Of a stretch of DNA of 45,037 nucleotides, positions 17,504 to 25,439 are shown in pieces; position 1 is the stretch's first letter; the number at the start of each line of letters is the position of its first letter. Source of the DNA: an uncultured Lachnospiraceae bacterium (GTDB lineage: Bacteria > Bacillota > Clostridia > Lachnospirales > Lachnospiraceae). The notes under the pieces are model-generated. The model was not told the origin of the DNA. It did no database searches and worked only from the letters and a program-made list of their open reading frames with translations. Made by a program: the position numbers and the translations under genes. Where the stretch lies: contig CAMWTP010000046.1 of the NCBI GenBank assembly GCA_947177165.1, positions 1 through 45,037 on the forward strand, given 5' to 3'.

Positions 17504-18636
17504 GCCCGCTCCACCTCCTTCGCCAGCACATGAATGTTGTTCCTGCTTTTGGGAATACCTTCCCGGAAAGCATTTTTCTCTCCCCTGCAGACTGGCACAA
17601 TCACCAGTGTCTGATGTTCTCTGACACACGCCCCGATACATTCCGACAACGGTTCGTTCAGATTTTTGGTGACAAACACCAGCAATGTGTCCTCTGAGAG
17701 CGGCTTTTTTGCAAATACATCCGAAAAAAGAGTTCTCACAAGCTGCCCGAAGTCCTCCGCGCCGTCCTCCTTGTCATACTCCGCAAGCAGGCGCTCCAGG
17801 ACAATGCGGTTCCCTCTGTTGTTTGACGGGAGAAACACTTCACTGCCTTTCCCGTTAAAGACAAATCCGACCTCTATGTTCTGCCGCAGCAGTCTGCGCA
17901 TCATCGTTGCCGCCAGAGCGATACTCTCCTCCACGAGATCTTCGTATTTCAGGATACCTGTATCCTCCACATCCAGAAAGATCATCGCCTTTTGGGACTG
18001 CACGGAATCAAACGTGTTGACCATGAGCGCCCCTGTCTTTGCACTCGCCTTCCAGTTGATCGTTTTCATGGGATCATCCGTGGTATAGTTCCGAATGGTG
18101 CGGAATGCAAAGGGGTCTTCATAGAGTCTCTTCGCGCACTGGAGCGTCCCCAGCATCCGCTCACACATCGTCACAATTTCTGACACATCTGTCATTTTGG
18201 GATACACGTAGATCTCGGCTTCCGTACCGATCGCTTTGCTGTAATGCTTCTTATACAATAATGTATGCGTGGTAATATCCGCATCGCTTGCCAGATATCT
18301 CCCCCGCTTCGTGCACTTTACCGGTATCTCCCTGGTAATCTTCTGTCTGCCCAGCACCGAGAAAACGTCCCTCTTGTAGAGATAGTCGCTGACGTTTGTA
18401 TTCTCGACATCTGCAAAGTCAAGCTCCCTTCTCGTGTGAAATCCTACCTCGAGAACGGGAACCGGCATACGCTTGCGGTTTTCGATCACTTCATAGAGCT
18501 TTGTCTCCTGTCCGGCATACACCGCGTCAGTCTCAAACCACAGCTTCACCGTGACATCCCTCGACCACTGATATCTATAATAAAATTCCCACAGGCCGCT
18601 GACAAGCAGCATGCCCAGCAATAACACAATTATCAT
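17500..18636 (-). CDS. DUF58 domain protein
   Basis: A 378-residue protein with one N-terminal membrane helix (MIIVLLLGMLLVSGLWEFYY), an extracytoplasmic-like beta domain of ~170 residues, and the DUF58 motif RTIRNYTTDDPMKTINWKAS near residues 188-207, then a von Willebrand A-like region (MIFLDVEDTG, LLVFVTKN). DUF58 proteins partner with MoxR ATPases, and the MoxR gene lies 6 nt upstream. The DUF4129 gene overlaps its end. Function of the trio is not settled; a chaperone-like role in protein or envelope maturation is the usual inference. Confidence 0.85.
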   Translation of the reverse strand: MIIVLLLGMLLVSGLWEFYYRYQWSRDVTVKLWFETDAVYAGQETKLYEVIENRKRMPVPVLEVGFHTRRELDFADVENTNVSDYLYKRDVFSVLGRQKITREIPVKCTKRGRYLASDADITTHTLLYKKHYSKAIGTEAEIYVYPKMTDVSEIVTMCERMLGTLQCAKRLYEDPFAFRTIRNYTTDDPMKTINWKASAKTGALMVNTFDSVQSQKAMIFLDVEDTGILKYEDLVEESIALAATMMRRLLRQNIEVGFVFNGKGSEVFLPSNNRGNRIVLERLLAEYDKEDGAEDFGQLVRTLFSDVFAKKPLSEDTLLVFVTKNLNEPLSECIGACVREHQTLVIVPVCRGEKNAFREGIPKSRNNIHVLAKEVERA

Positions 18637-18642
18637 CTCTTA

Positions 18643-19575
18643 CTATCTCTTCGCTTTCCAATCCTCCGTCGGCAGTTCGATATTGTTCAGGATCCCTGTG
18701 ACAACCGATGATTTCTGTATGTCATCAAACTCACCGATCAGGCGGTGGCACAACACATCATGCGCAACCTCCTTGATATCCTCCGGCACAACGTAATCCC
18801 GCCCCTGCACCAGCGCATAGCCCTGTGATGCGCGCAGAAGCGCAAGCGTTCCTCTCGGACTCACACCGGTCTTATTTTTCCTGGTCGCCTGCACCAGCGC
18901 CACGATATAGTCACGCAGATCGTCGTGCACATACACCTGGCGGCACGTCTCCTGCAGCGTCCTGATATCCTCCGCACTGCACACGGCGTCAATCCCTGCA
19001 AGCGGTTCTGCGTTGATAAAGCGATCAATCATCTGGCGCTCCTGCGCTTCATCGAGACTCCCCATAGAAATCTTCATGATAAAGCGGTCCAGCTGCGCTT
19101 CCGGCAGCGGAAAACAGCCGATCGTCTCCACCGGATTCTGCGTGGCGATGACAAAAAACGGCGCCTCCAGAACCCGTGTCTCCCCGTCCACCGTCACCTG
19201 CCCTTCCGCCATGCACTCGAGCAGACTCGACTGCGTCCTCGGCGTAGCGCGGTTAATCTCGTCCGCCAGCAATATATTGGTAAAAACCGGTCCCTGCTTA
19301 AAAGTAAATGCGCCTTTTTCCTGATTAAAAAATGACAGACCTGTCACATCGCTCGGAAGCAGGTCCGGCGTGAACTGCACCCTCTCGAATCTGCAGCCCA
19401 TCGATTTTGCGAGTGAACGCGCAAGCACAGTCTTGCCCGTCCCCGGCACATCCTCCAGCAGCACATGGCCGCCCGCTGCCAGCGACGCCAGAAGCAGCTT
19501 TGTCACTTCCTTTTTCCCGATCATTACCTTTGATACATTCTCCTCGATTTTGGATAAGATACTGTAGCTTTCCAT
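18643..19575 (-). CDS. MoxR-type AAA+ ATPase
   Basis: A 310-residue AAA+ ATPase of the MoxR family. Walker A is VLLEDVPGTGKTVLARS, Walker B is NILLADEINRATPRTQSSLLE, and the sensor 1 region is FFVIATQNPVETIG, followed by PLPEAQLDRFIMKI (arginine finger). The size matches the family (about 310). It is the first gene of a three-gene operon with DUF58 and DUF4129 genes; overlaps and gaps are 10 nt or less. An ATG at 19575 follows a purine-rich stretch. A promoter is visible upstream at 19644-19672. Confidence 0.95.
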   Translation of the reverse strand: MESYSILSKIEENVSKVMIGKKEVTKLLLASLAAGGHVLLEDVPGTGKTVLARSLAKSMGCRFERVQFTPDLLPSDVTGLSFFNQEKGAFTFKQGPVFTNILLADEINRATPRTQSSLLECMAEGQVTVDGETRVLEAPFFVIATQNPVETIGCFPLPEAQLDRFIMKISMGSLDEAQERQMIDRFINAEPLAGIDAVCSAEDIRTLQETCRQVYVHDDLRDYIVALVQATRKNKTGVSPRGTLALLRASQGYALVQGRDYVVPEDIKEVAHDVLCHRLIGEFDDIQKSSVVTGILNNIELPTEDWKAKR

Positions 19576-19643
19576 ATAACCCCCAACTTTTTTCGTTGCA
19601 AATGATACCCGACTATAACCAAACAGAAACGTTTCATTTTTTT

Positions 19644-19672
19644 AGTATACCAGCAATAATCACGCTTTACAA
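19644..19672 (-). promoter_or_regulatory. Promoter of the MoxR-DUF58-DUF4129 operon
   Basis: On the reverse strand TTGTAA (19667-19672), 17 nt, TATACT (19644-19649). It lies ~70 nt before the moxR start. A perfect 10-bp palindrome GAAACGTTTC (19626-19635) follows the -10 and could be an operator in the leader (inference). Confidence 0.7.
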
Positions 19673-19685
19673 TGGGAAACGGCAT

Positions 19686-19702
19686 ATTTCCTCTGCATGG
19701 GG
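19686..19702 (+). repeat. 17-bp repeat, copy 1
   Basis: The word ATTTCCTCTGCATGGGG recurs exactly at 21503-21519, and similarity extends to ~32 bp. Both copies lie beside a terminator on the same side. Confidence 0.6.
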
Positions 19703-19711
19703 CTGCGCATC

Positions 19712-19742
19712 AAAAAAGGAATAGCGTTTCCGGGCTATTCCC
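19712..19742 (-). terminator. Terminator after the GH43 gene
   Basis: On the reverse strand GGGAATAGC, a short loop, GCTATTCC and six T form a rho-independent terminator ~25 nt past the stop at 19767. Next to it (19686-19702) is a 17-bp word also found at 21503-21519. Confidence 0.85.
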
Positions 19743-19766
19743 TTTTGTCCCTTTTCATTTGCTGTT

Positions 19767-21425
19767 TTATTTGCTGCCCCACGCCGTCACATTATCCCCG
19801 AGCACCGTAAAGGTCATGACAACCTTCCGCTCATTCGGATTAAAGTAAAGCTGTTCGCTCGGCATTTTCACAAAGACGCCCTTGTAAGTCACACCATCGA
19901 CAGTGATGGTCATGTCGGGTGTGCCGTCCTCATATGTCCAGCTCCCCTCAAGTTCTCCTGTCACCGTTCCATCTTCATTCAATGTTATTTTCGACGGCTG
20001 CATGATGCCTAACGTATTGCTTCCCACTGTCTGATAGTACGTTGTCGGCGTGTGCACGATAAATTCATAATCGCCGCACATCTCTTCGAGGGAGTATCCT
20101 GTCTCACTGATTTTCTCGCCCGCATACTCATACGGCGCTGCCACAAGCCATCCGTCCCCGTTCACAAAAAGCTGCTGTACGCGCACTTCGTGCGCCTCAG
20201 GAATCCCGTTCTTGCCGCCTGCGAAGCGCGAGTGATACACCAGAAAAATCTCGCCATCTTCCGTCACATAGGCGGAATTGTGTCCCTGTGCAACCCGGAT
20301 TTCGCGGTTCCCTGTCCAGTCATAGGAGCCCATAAGCCGCACGCCGACCTTCTCAAAGAGGTCATTGCACTCCTTTGTGTAAACTGCGCTGTTTCCCGCC
20401 TCGTCCACATAAGGCCCTGTGATATTTTCTGAGCGGAATACCCTCATCTGATATCCGCCGTCCGCCACAAGCCCTCCGTAGGACACAAACAGGTAGTAGT
20501 ATCCGTCCTTTTCGATAATATAAGGCCCCTCTCCTGACACACCAAAGCCGCCGTGTATCTTATACCCATAGTATGCATCCTGCTCGTTCGGTATCGTTTC
20601 GTAGGTTGTCGTGTAGTCCCGAAGCCCTGTATTCTCGTCGAGTCTGAGCATATACAGGCCGCCAAACCAGGAACCGAACACCATCCAGAGCGAGCCTTCC
20701 TCATCGAAGATCACGCATGGGTCAATCGCGTTGAGTTTCGTATTTTTGATATTCTGATACCGGGTCAGGTCAGCGCCCTCCCCGAGCACCTGGTACACGT
20801 CCGTCAGCTTCACATCGTGCGAACCGGTGTTAAAACCGGAGTACACCACTGGTCCCGCATATTCATACGGACCCTCAATATTGTCCGCCGTGAGCAGGAC
20901 AATGATGGAATTCCAGTCATCACCGTTGACACTCATGTAAAAACAGTACTTGTTCATATTGGGATTGTAAATGACATCCGGCGCCCACAGATTTCCGTTC
21001 AGGTTGGGATTCGACGCTGTCTTGCAGTACTCCTCCCACTCCTTTTCAAACAGCTTCGCATAATCCGCATTGATGTTTGTCTGAAATGTTTCCCAGTTCA
21101 TCAGGTCTGTACTCTTTGCCCATGCCATATGCGTGCCAAAAATATAATATGTGCCATTATCATAAATCACCGAAGGGTCATGTACACTCACACGACTATA
21201 TGACACTTCTGTCATTTCTGTCTCCTCCTCTTCCGCCGCAGACGTATCGGTCTCTGCTTCCGACGCAGAAGTGTCTTCTTCCGATAAAGTCCTTTCCTCC
21301 ACCACAGTCGTCTCACTCTCCGCAGGACTGGAATTGTCATCGCCCGCACCGCTGTTTCCACAACCGCCAAGCATTCCTGCCAGGAGAAATACCACCAGCA
21401 TTTCCGCCGCCAATTTCTTTTTCAT
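19767..21425 (-). CDS. Secreted GH43 glycoside hydrolase lipoprotein, endo-arabinanase type
   Basis: A ~552-residue lipoprotein. A signal peptide (MKKKLAAEML...) ends in the lipobox MLGGC (Cys near 22), then an acidic Ser/Glu/Thr linker to ~75. The five-bladed propeller of GH43 begins with the base Asp in VHDPSVIYDNGTYY, has the pKa-tuning Asp in AIDPCVIFDEEG and the acid Glu in SGEGPYIIE. NLWAPDVIYNP and RVAQGHNSAYV are typical of arabinanases. The last ~90 residues form a beta domain seen after endo-1,5-arabinanase catalytic domains. It would cut arabinan or related pentose chains outside the cell. Start at 21425 fits the signal peptide; the ribosome site is weak. It is the last gene of the carbohydrate locus, behind a terminator. 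Confidence 0.85.
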   Translation of the reverse strand: MKKKLAAEMLVVFLLAGMLGGCGNSGAGDDNSSPAESETTVVEERTLSEEDTSASEAETDTSAAEEEETEMTEVSYSRVSVHDPSVIYDNGTYYIFGTHMAWAKSTDLMNWETFQTNINADYAKLFEKEWEEYCKTASNPNLNGNLWAPDVIYNPNMNKYCFYMSVNGDDWNSIIVLLTADNIEGPYEYAGPVVYSGFNTGSHDVKLTDVYQVLGEGADLTRYQNIKNTKLNAIDPCVIFDEEGSLWMVFGSWFGGLYMLRLDENTGLRDYTTTYETIPNEQDAYYGYKIHGGFGVSGEGPYIIEKDGYYYLFVSYGGLVADGGYQMRVFRSENITGPYVDEAGNSAVYTKECNDLFEKVGVRLMGSYDWTGNREIRVAQGHNSAYVTEDGEIFLVYHSRFAGGKNGIPEAHEVRVQQLFVNGDGWLVAAPYEYAGEKISETGYSLEEMCGDYEFIVHTPTTYYQTVGSNTLGIMQPSKITLNEDGTVTGELEGSWTYEDGTPDMTITVDGVTYKGVFVKMPSEQLYFNPNERKVVMTFTVLGDNVTAWGSK

Positions 21426-21502
21426 GCTTTTACCATACCTTTCCCAAGAAACTGTACACAGTATGCGCTCACCGCGCGCCCCATGCGCCGTCTCAGCGGC
21501 AG

Positions 21503-21519
21503 ATTTCCTCTGCATGGGG
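21503..21519 (+). repeat. 17-bp repeat, copy 2
   Basis: Identical to 19686-19702. It lies just beside the terminator at 21528-21557, in the leader of the GH43 gene. Confidence 0.6.
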
Positions 21520-21527
21520 ATGTGTAT

Positions 21528-21557
21528 AAAAGGAGGGCATCACAACGCCCTCCTTTT
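21528..21557 (-). terminator. Terminator between binding-protein gene and GH43 gene
   Basis: AAAAGGAGGGC, an 8-nt loop, GCCCTCCTTTT: an 11-bp perfect stem ~45 nt past the binding-protein stop, with T residues on the transcribed side. No clear sigma-A promoter is visible between it and the GH43 start, so GH43 may depend on readthrough. Confidence 0.85.
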
Positions 21558-21600
21558 ATCTATGATATGAATACAGTCAAAACTTTCACAATATTCTATC

Positions 21601-23223
21601 TTAATAATTCAACTCAATACCGATCATCTCATATGCTTCCTTGGCTGCTGCCAGCGCTGCCTGATTTGCATCATAGCCCTTCTGCTCAAGCTCTGCTGCG
21701 AAGTCGTTTGCATTCTTACCTTCCAGACGAACCTGATCCTCAACACCTAATGTATCGCCCACTGCGAAGTAAGATGTTGCGAGGAAGTCTGCGAATCCCG
21801 GAATCTGGCAGTCGCCGAACGGAACCGGATTCTTGCAGTTTGCAAAGAAGTCATCGAAATACTTGCCGTACTTTGTATCCTCGTCCGCTGTGACAAGGTC
21901 CTCGCCATTTACAGGATCATAAACAGACTGATAGGTTCTTGTAGCTGCTGTCGGATAGAAGGACTCCTGGAACTCTTTCCAGATCTCTGCGTCTGTCGTG
22001 ATCGGGCAGGGCATTGCCTGTCTGTAAAGCGGAAGATCTGCATAAGTCTCAACATCCTGATAAGCGTCAAGCTTTGTCTGCCAGCCTTCTGCTCCCCAGC
22101 CCATCCACTTCAGGAGCTCATATGCCTCTCTCGGATGCTCTGTTGATGAAGAGATGCCGCCGAAGTCAAGCACGCCGAATACATAGCCGCTTGCACTTGC
22201 CGGAGTTGTGTAAGGTACCCACTCCATACCACGGTTTCTGTAGTCCGGTGTATCAAACAGGTTCAGATAAGTCCACCATGCATCGATCTGGAAACCAAGC
22301 TTTCCTGTGTATGCCGCCCACATTGTTCTGTCACCGGTCCATGCTTCCATCTCATCCGTGTCGCCGTACGGTGCATGATACTTGCCGTTTACAAGCTCTG
22401 CCCACTGGTTCACACCTGCTGCCCACTGGTCCATGTGATAGGTCGTGCCATCCCAGCCAAACTCACCGATCAGATTGTTGCCGTTTGAGATCGGATAATA
22501 TGTAACGAGTGAGTGGAACTGGTTGAATCCGTATGTTCCTGCATCTGTGTTTGTAGCAGCCTTGAAGGAATCAATCATCTCATCCCATGTCCAGTTGGTG
22601 GACGGCGCATCGATATTCAGTGTCTCAAACACATTCAGGTCGCAGTAGATCGCATCCGGGAAGAACTTGATCGGTGTCGCAAGCTTCTTGTCTGTGCCGT
22701 AGTAGCCGAGCTTTGCACTGTTGATGGAAGGAAGGATATTCTGATTCTCCGGATCTGCCTCCCAGTAAGGCGTCATATCGCCGAGCAGCGCGTTGGAGAG
22801 TGCGAAGTCGCAGTTGCCCAGAATCATAAAGCAGTCAGGTGTCTGTCCAGACTGAACCAGATTCAACAGCGTATCGTTGTATCCGTCTGTGGAGAATGCC
22901 TGTGCCTCCACCTTGATATTCGGGTACTTTGCCATGAAAGCTTCCGCCACTTTGTTTACAAGTGCTTCGCTGTCGAAATGCATGTAAGTCAGTGTGATCT
23001 CATCTGTTGTCATCGCAGGAAGCTCCCCTGCCGTCCCTGCAGTGTCACCGCCTGTGCTCGCATCTGCCCCTGCAGTGTCACCTGTATTAGCGTCCGCAGT
23101 CGCATTTGCGTCTGTGTTTGCGCTGTTGTCTGCCGAATCCGAGCCGGAATTTCCTCCGCACCCGCTAAGCAGCCCAGCCACTAATGTTGTCGCCATCATA
23201 AGGCTCACAATTTTCTTTTTCAT
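21601..23223 (-). CDS. Sugar ABC transporter substrate-binding lipoprotein
   Basis: A 540-residue family 1 (CUT1) binding protein. The signal peptide MKKKIVSLMMATTLVAG ends in the lipobox LLSGCGGN (Cys 22). A Ala/Asp/Thr/Gly-rich linker runs to ~75, then the two-lobed binding fold with ITLTYMHFDSEALVNKVAEA and FMAKYPNIKVEAQ. Aromatic residues such as WTWDEMIDSF are typical of oligosaccharide binders. AAGGAGG stands before the ATG. It lies 208 nt after its probable permeases (24.4-25.4 kb region), and the gap holds strong hairpins that could raise or separate its expression. The sugar is not known; the GH43 next door suggests arabinose-containing chains. Confidence 0.9.
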   Translation of the reverse strand: MKKKIVSLMMATTLVAGLLSGCGGNSGSDSADNSANTDANATADANTGDTAGADASTGGDTAGTAGELPAMTTDEITLTYMHFDSEALVNKVAEAFMAKYPNIKVEAQAFSTDGYNDTLLNLVQSGQTPDCFMILGNCDFALSNALLGDMTPYWEADPENQNILPSINSAKLGYYGTDKKLATPIKFFPDAIYCDLNVFETLNIDAPSTNWTWDEMIDSFKAATNTDAGTYGFNQFHSLVTYYPISNGNNLIGEFGWDGTTYHMDQWAAGVNQWAELVNGKYHAPYGDTDEMEAWTGDRTMWAAYTGKLGFQIDAWWTYLNLFDTPDYRNRGMEWVPYTTPASASGYVFGVLDFGGISSSTEHPREAYELLKWMGWGAEGWQTKLDAYQDVETYADLPLYRQAMPCPITTDAEIWKEFQESFYPTAATRTYQSVYDPVNGEDLVTADEDTKYGKYFDDFFANCKNPVPFGDCQIPGFADFLATSYFAVGDTLGVEDQVRLEGKNANDFAAELEQKGYDANQAALAAAKEAYEMIGIELNY

Positions 23224-23275
23224 TTTTATTCCTCCTTGTTTATTTTAATTGTTTCATTAAAACCATTTTTTAATC

Positions 23276-23367
23276 CGTTCAACCTCCGCGCGGAGAACGC
23301 CTGCACTTAACGTTCATTTTTCCAATACGTTCAGCCTCCGCACGGAGAACGCCTGCACCTGGCGTTC
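23276..23367. repeat. Two 40-bp direct repeats with internal palindromes
   Basis: Copies at 23276-23315 and 23328-23367 match at 35 of 40 positions. Each has CTCCGC(G/A)CGGAG and a GGAGAACGCC arm. In the second copy the arm pairs as GGAGAACGCC-TGCACCT-GGCGTTCTCC (23344-23370, 10-bp stem). In the first copy the 3' arm is degenerate. Confidence 0.8.
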
Positions 23368-23372
23368 TCCTA

Positions 23373-23429
23373 AAAACGCTTAGTTTTACTTAGGCGGCGT
23401 ACTTTGCCGCCTTAGTAAAACTTCGTTTT
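23373..23429 (-). terminator. Large hairpin between permease and binding-protein genes (terminator or mRNA stabiliser)
   Basis: AAAACG-CTTAGTTTTACTTAGGCGGC pairs with GCCGCCTTAGTAAAAC-TTCGTTTT, a ~25-bp nearly perfect stem with a 7-nt loop. On the transcribed strand it ends in a T run and begins just 2 nt after the permease stop at 23432. As a partial terminator or 3'-end protector it would set the ratio of permease to binding protein. Confidence 0.7.
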
Positions 23430-23431
23430 TT

Positions 23432-24481
23432 CTATTCTCCGGTAATTCCTGTGCGGTCAACGCTCTCAACGAACTGTTTCTGCAGCACGAGATACATGAT
23501 CAGCAGCGGCAGAATACTGAGCATCGTTCCTGCCATCTTGATCGACTCGTTGATGTCAACCATGCCGCTTCCCGCCACACTTCTGGCGGTGTTGTAGCTG
23601 TTTTCAAAGTTCTTGAGCGATACGATCAGCGAACTCCAGTGATATGCATTCGCATTGCTTGTAAATGCGCCGACTACATAGAGCTGTGTCAGGTATGACT
23701 CATTCCAGTACCACACGATCGAGAACAGGAATACAACCAGAATCGCAGGTGCCGCAGAGGGGAGCGCAATCTTTCTGAATATCTTAAAATGCCCTGCCCC
23801 GTCAATCTTGGCCGCCTCAATCAATACCTTCGGTATCTGGCGGAAGAAGTTGAAGAAGATCAGTATAAAGATCTGCGATTTCAGCCCCTGTCCCAATATT
23901 GCCGGCACGATGAACGCCATGATGGAATTGATCAGTCCGATATCCGTATAAAATACATAGGTCGGCATCATTGTCGCCTGCGGCGGCAGTATGAACGAGA
24001 ACAGAAGCAGTCCGATGCAGAGCTTCTTTCCCTTAAACTCATAGCGTGCAAACCCATATCCTACAATAGCACAAATCACAACATTAATCAATGTCGGAAT
24101 GCCTGCGATCACGACAGAGTCGCGGAATGTCTTCCAGTAATCCATCGACTGGAACGCCTGTTTATAATTTTCAAGATACATCTGGCTCGGTATCCAGTTG
24201 ATCGAGGTGTCGAGCAGGTCATTGAGGTTCATAAAACTCTTGCTGATCATGTAGAGCACCGGATAGAGGTAAACGAACCCGATACTGATCAGCAGCAGAT
24301 ATACAGCTGCAAGCTTTCCCACGCCCTCCGTATCCTTGGAACCAAAGATAAATTTTCTGATCTTATACCCAATCTGCTCCCTGCTTAGGGGTCTCTTTCC
24401 TAAGCTGCCTTCCGGACTAAGCACTCTTTTTAGACTGCTTCCGCTGCTGCTTTTCTTTTTGCTTTGCGTAGTTGCGCTCAT
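23432..24481 (-). CDS. Sugar ABC transporter permease, MalG/LacG type
   Basis: A ~349-residue inner-membrane subunit of a CUT1 importer. It has a basic N-terminal extension of ~50 residues, a membrane segment at ~70-95, then five more helices. The EAA loop that docks to the ATPase reads LIEAAKIDGAGHFKIFRKIALPSAAP. The C-terminus is short, as in MalG. The start at 24481 has AGAGAGG 8 nt upstream and overlaps the upstream permease by 65 nt in another frame. It pairs with the permease at 24417-25439. Confidence 0.9.
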   Translation of the reverse strand: MSATTQSKKKSSSGSSLKRVLSPEGSLGKRPLSREQIGYKIRKFIFGSKDTEGVGKLAAVYLLLISIGFVYLYPVLYMISKSFMNLNDLLDTSINWIPSQMYLENYKQAFQSMDYWKTFRDSVVIAGIPTLINVVICAIVGYGFARYEFKGKKLCIGLLLFSFILPPQATMMPTYVFYTDIGLINSIMAFIVPAILGQGLKSQIFILIFFNFFRQIPKVLIEAAKIDGAGHFKIFRKIALPSAAPAILVVFLFSIVWYWNESYLTQLYVVGAFTSNANAYHWSSLIVSLKNFENSYNTARSVAGSGMVDINESIKMAGTMLSILPLLIMYLVLQKQFVESVDRTGITGE

Positions 24482-25439
24482 TCCTCTCACCTCTCTTTCT
24501 GATCTTCTTCTCCAGGCGCTTCTCTCTCTTGAGCTCACGCTGGTATCTCTTTGCACGTCTCTCATATACATCCTTGCGGCCCATAATCAGGACTGCGAAG
24601 AAGATAACGATCGCCGACTCGATCAGGGAATACAGCCATGCCATCGCGGAGGCATATCCATATCCGCCAGTTGCGGAAAGCATCGTGTCATAAATCAATA
24701 CAATCAGTGCATTCTGCTCATTGTTCGACATAAAAATTACTGTGTAGACAACATTCAGAAGGATCATCGGCTTCACGGTCGGAAGTGTGATCTTCCAGAA
24801 ACACTCCCACTTGGAACCGCCGTCCATCTTCGCCGCCTCATAGAGCGACGTATCGATCTTCTGCAGTGCCGCAAGGAAAATCAGGATCTGAACACCGGAA
24901 TACCACAACAGCGTAATCATGTTGCTGAACACACTCGTGATACTCACTGCAAGCACATGCGGCAGGTATTCATCCAAAAGCTGCTCAATCATCGTCACAT
25001 TCATCATCGGAATACTCGCCGCCTCCTGATCAGCCAGCTGCTGCATAACAGGACCGCTGGCAATAATGATCGGAAGGAAGAATACCATTCGGAAGATTCC
25101 CCTGAAGGAAATCTTTTGATTCAAAAGCATCGCTATGATTAGCGAGAATGCCACGATGACCGGCACTGCAATCAAAGTTTCCAGCAGGTAGGACTCCAGT
25201 CCCATGATGAAGTCCGGGTCCTTCAGGAAAATCTGACTGTAATTCTCAAAGCCGACGTAGAGCTTTGCCATACCCTGCGGCAGGAGTTTGATTCTGTTGA
25301 GCGAATATCCAAAGGACTGAATCATCGGCCACAGCACCAGCACCAGGATTCCGATGAGCCACGGCATTATGAAAAGATATCCAATCGCATTCTCCCTGCG
25401 CTCAAGCTGACCGGGTTTTATTTTTCTATTGTTCTTCAT
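24417..25439 (-). CDS. Sugar ABC transporter permease, MalF/LacF type
   Basis: A 340-residue CUT1 permease with six membrane helices starting YLFIMPWLIGILVLVLWPMI. The EAA loop is LYEAAKMDGGSKWECFWKITLPTVKP. The C-terminus carries an unusually long basic tail of ~50 residues (Lys/Arg/Glu/Gln). The start ATG overlaps the stop of the DUF5696-type gene as ATGA, so the two are translated together. It pairs with the permease at 23432-24481. Confidence 0.9.
   Translation of the reverse strand: MKNNRKIKPGQLERRENAIGYLFIMPWLIGILVLVLWPMIQSFGYSLNRIKLLPQGMAKLYVGFENYSQIFLKDPDFIMGLESYLLETLIAVPVIVAFSLIIAMLLNQKISFRGIFRMVFFLPIIIASGPVMQQLADQEAASIPMMNVTMIEQLLDEYLPHVLAVSITSVFSNMITLLWYSGVQILIFLAALQKIDTSLYEAAKMDGGSKWECFWKITLPTVKPMILLNVVYTVIFMSNNEQNALIVLIYDTMLSATGGYGYASAMAWLYSLIESAIVIFFAVLIMGRKDVYERRAKRYQRELKREKRLEKKIRKRGERNERNYAKQKEKQQRKQSKKSA

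Noticed and set aside
19626..19635. GAAACGTTTC palindrome as a CcpA cre site
   Set aside because: It is one base too short for the cre pattern; the same word at 3269-3278 lies within a doubtful frame. Kept only as a possible operator.
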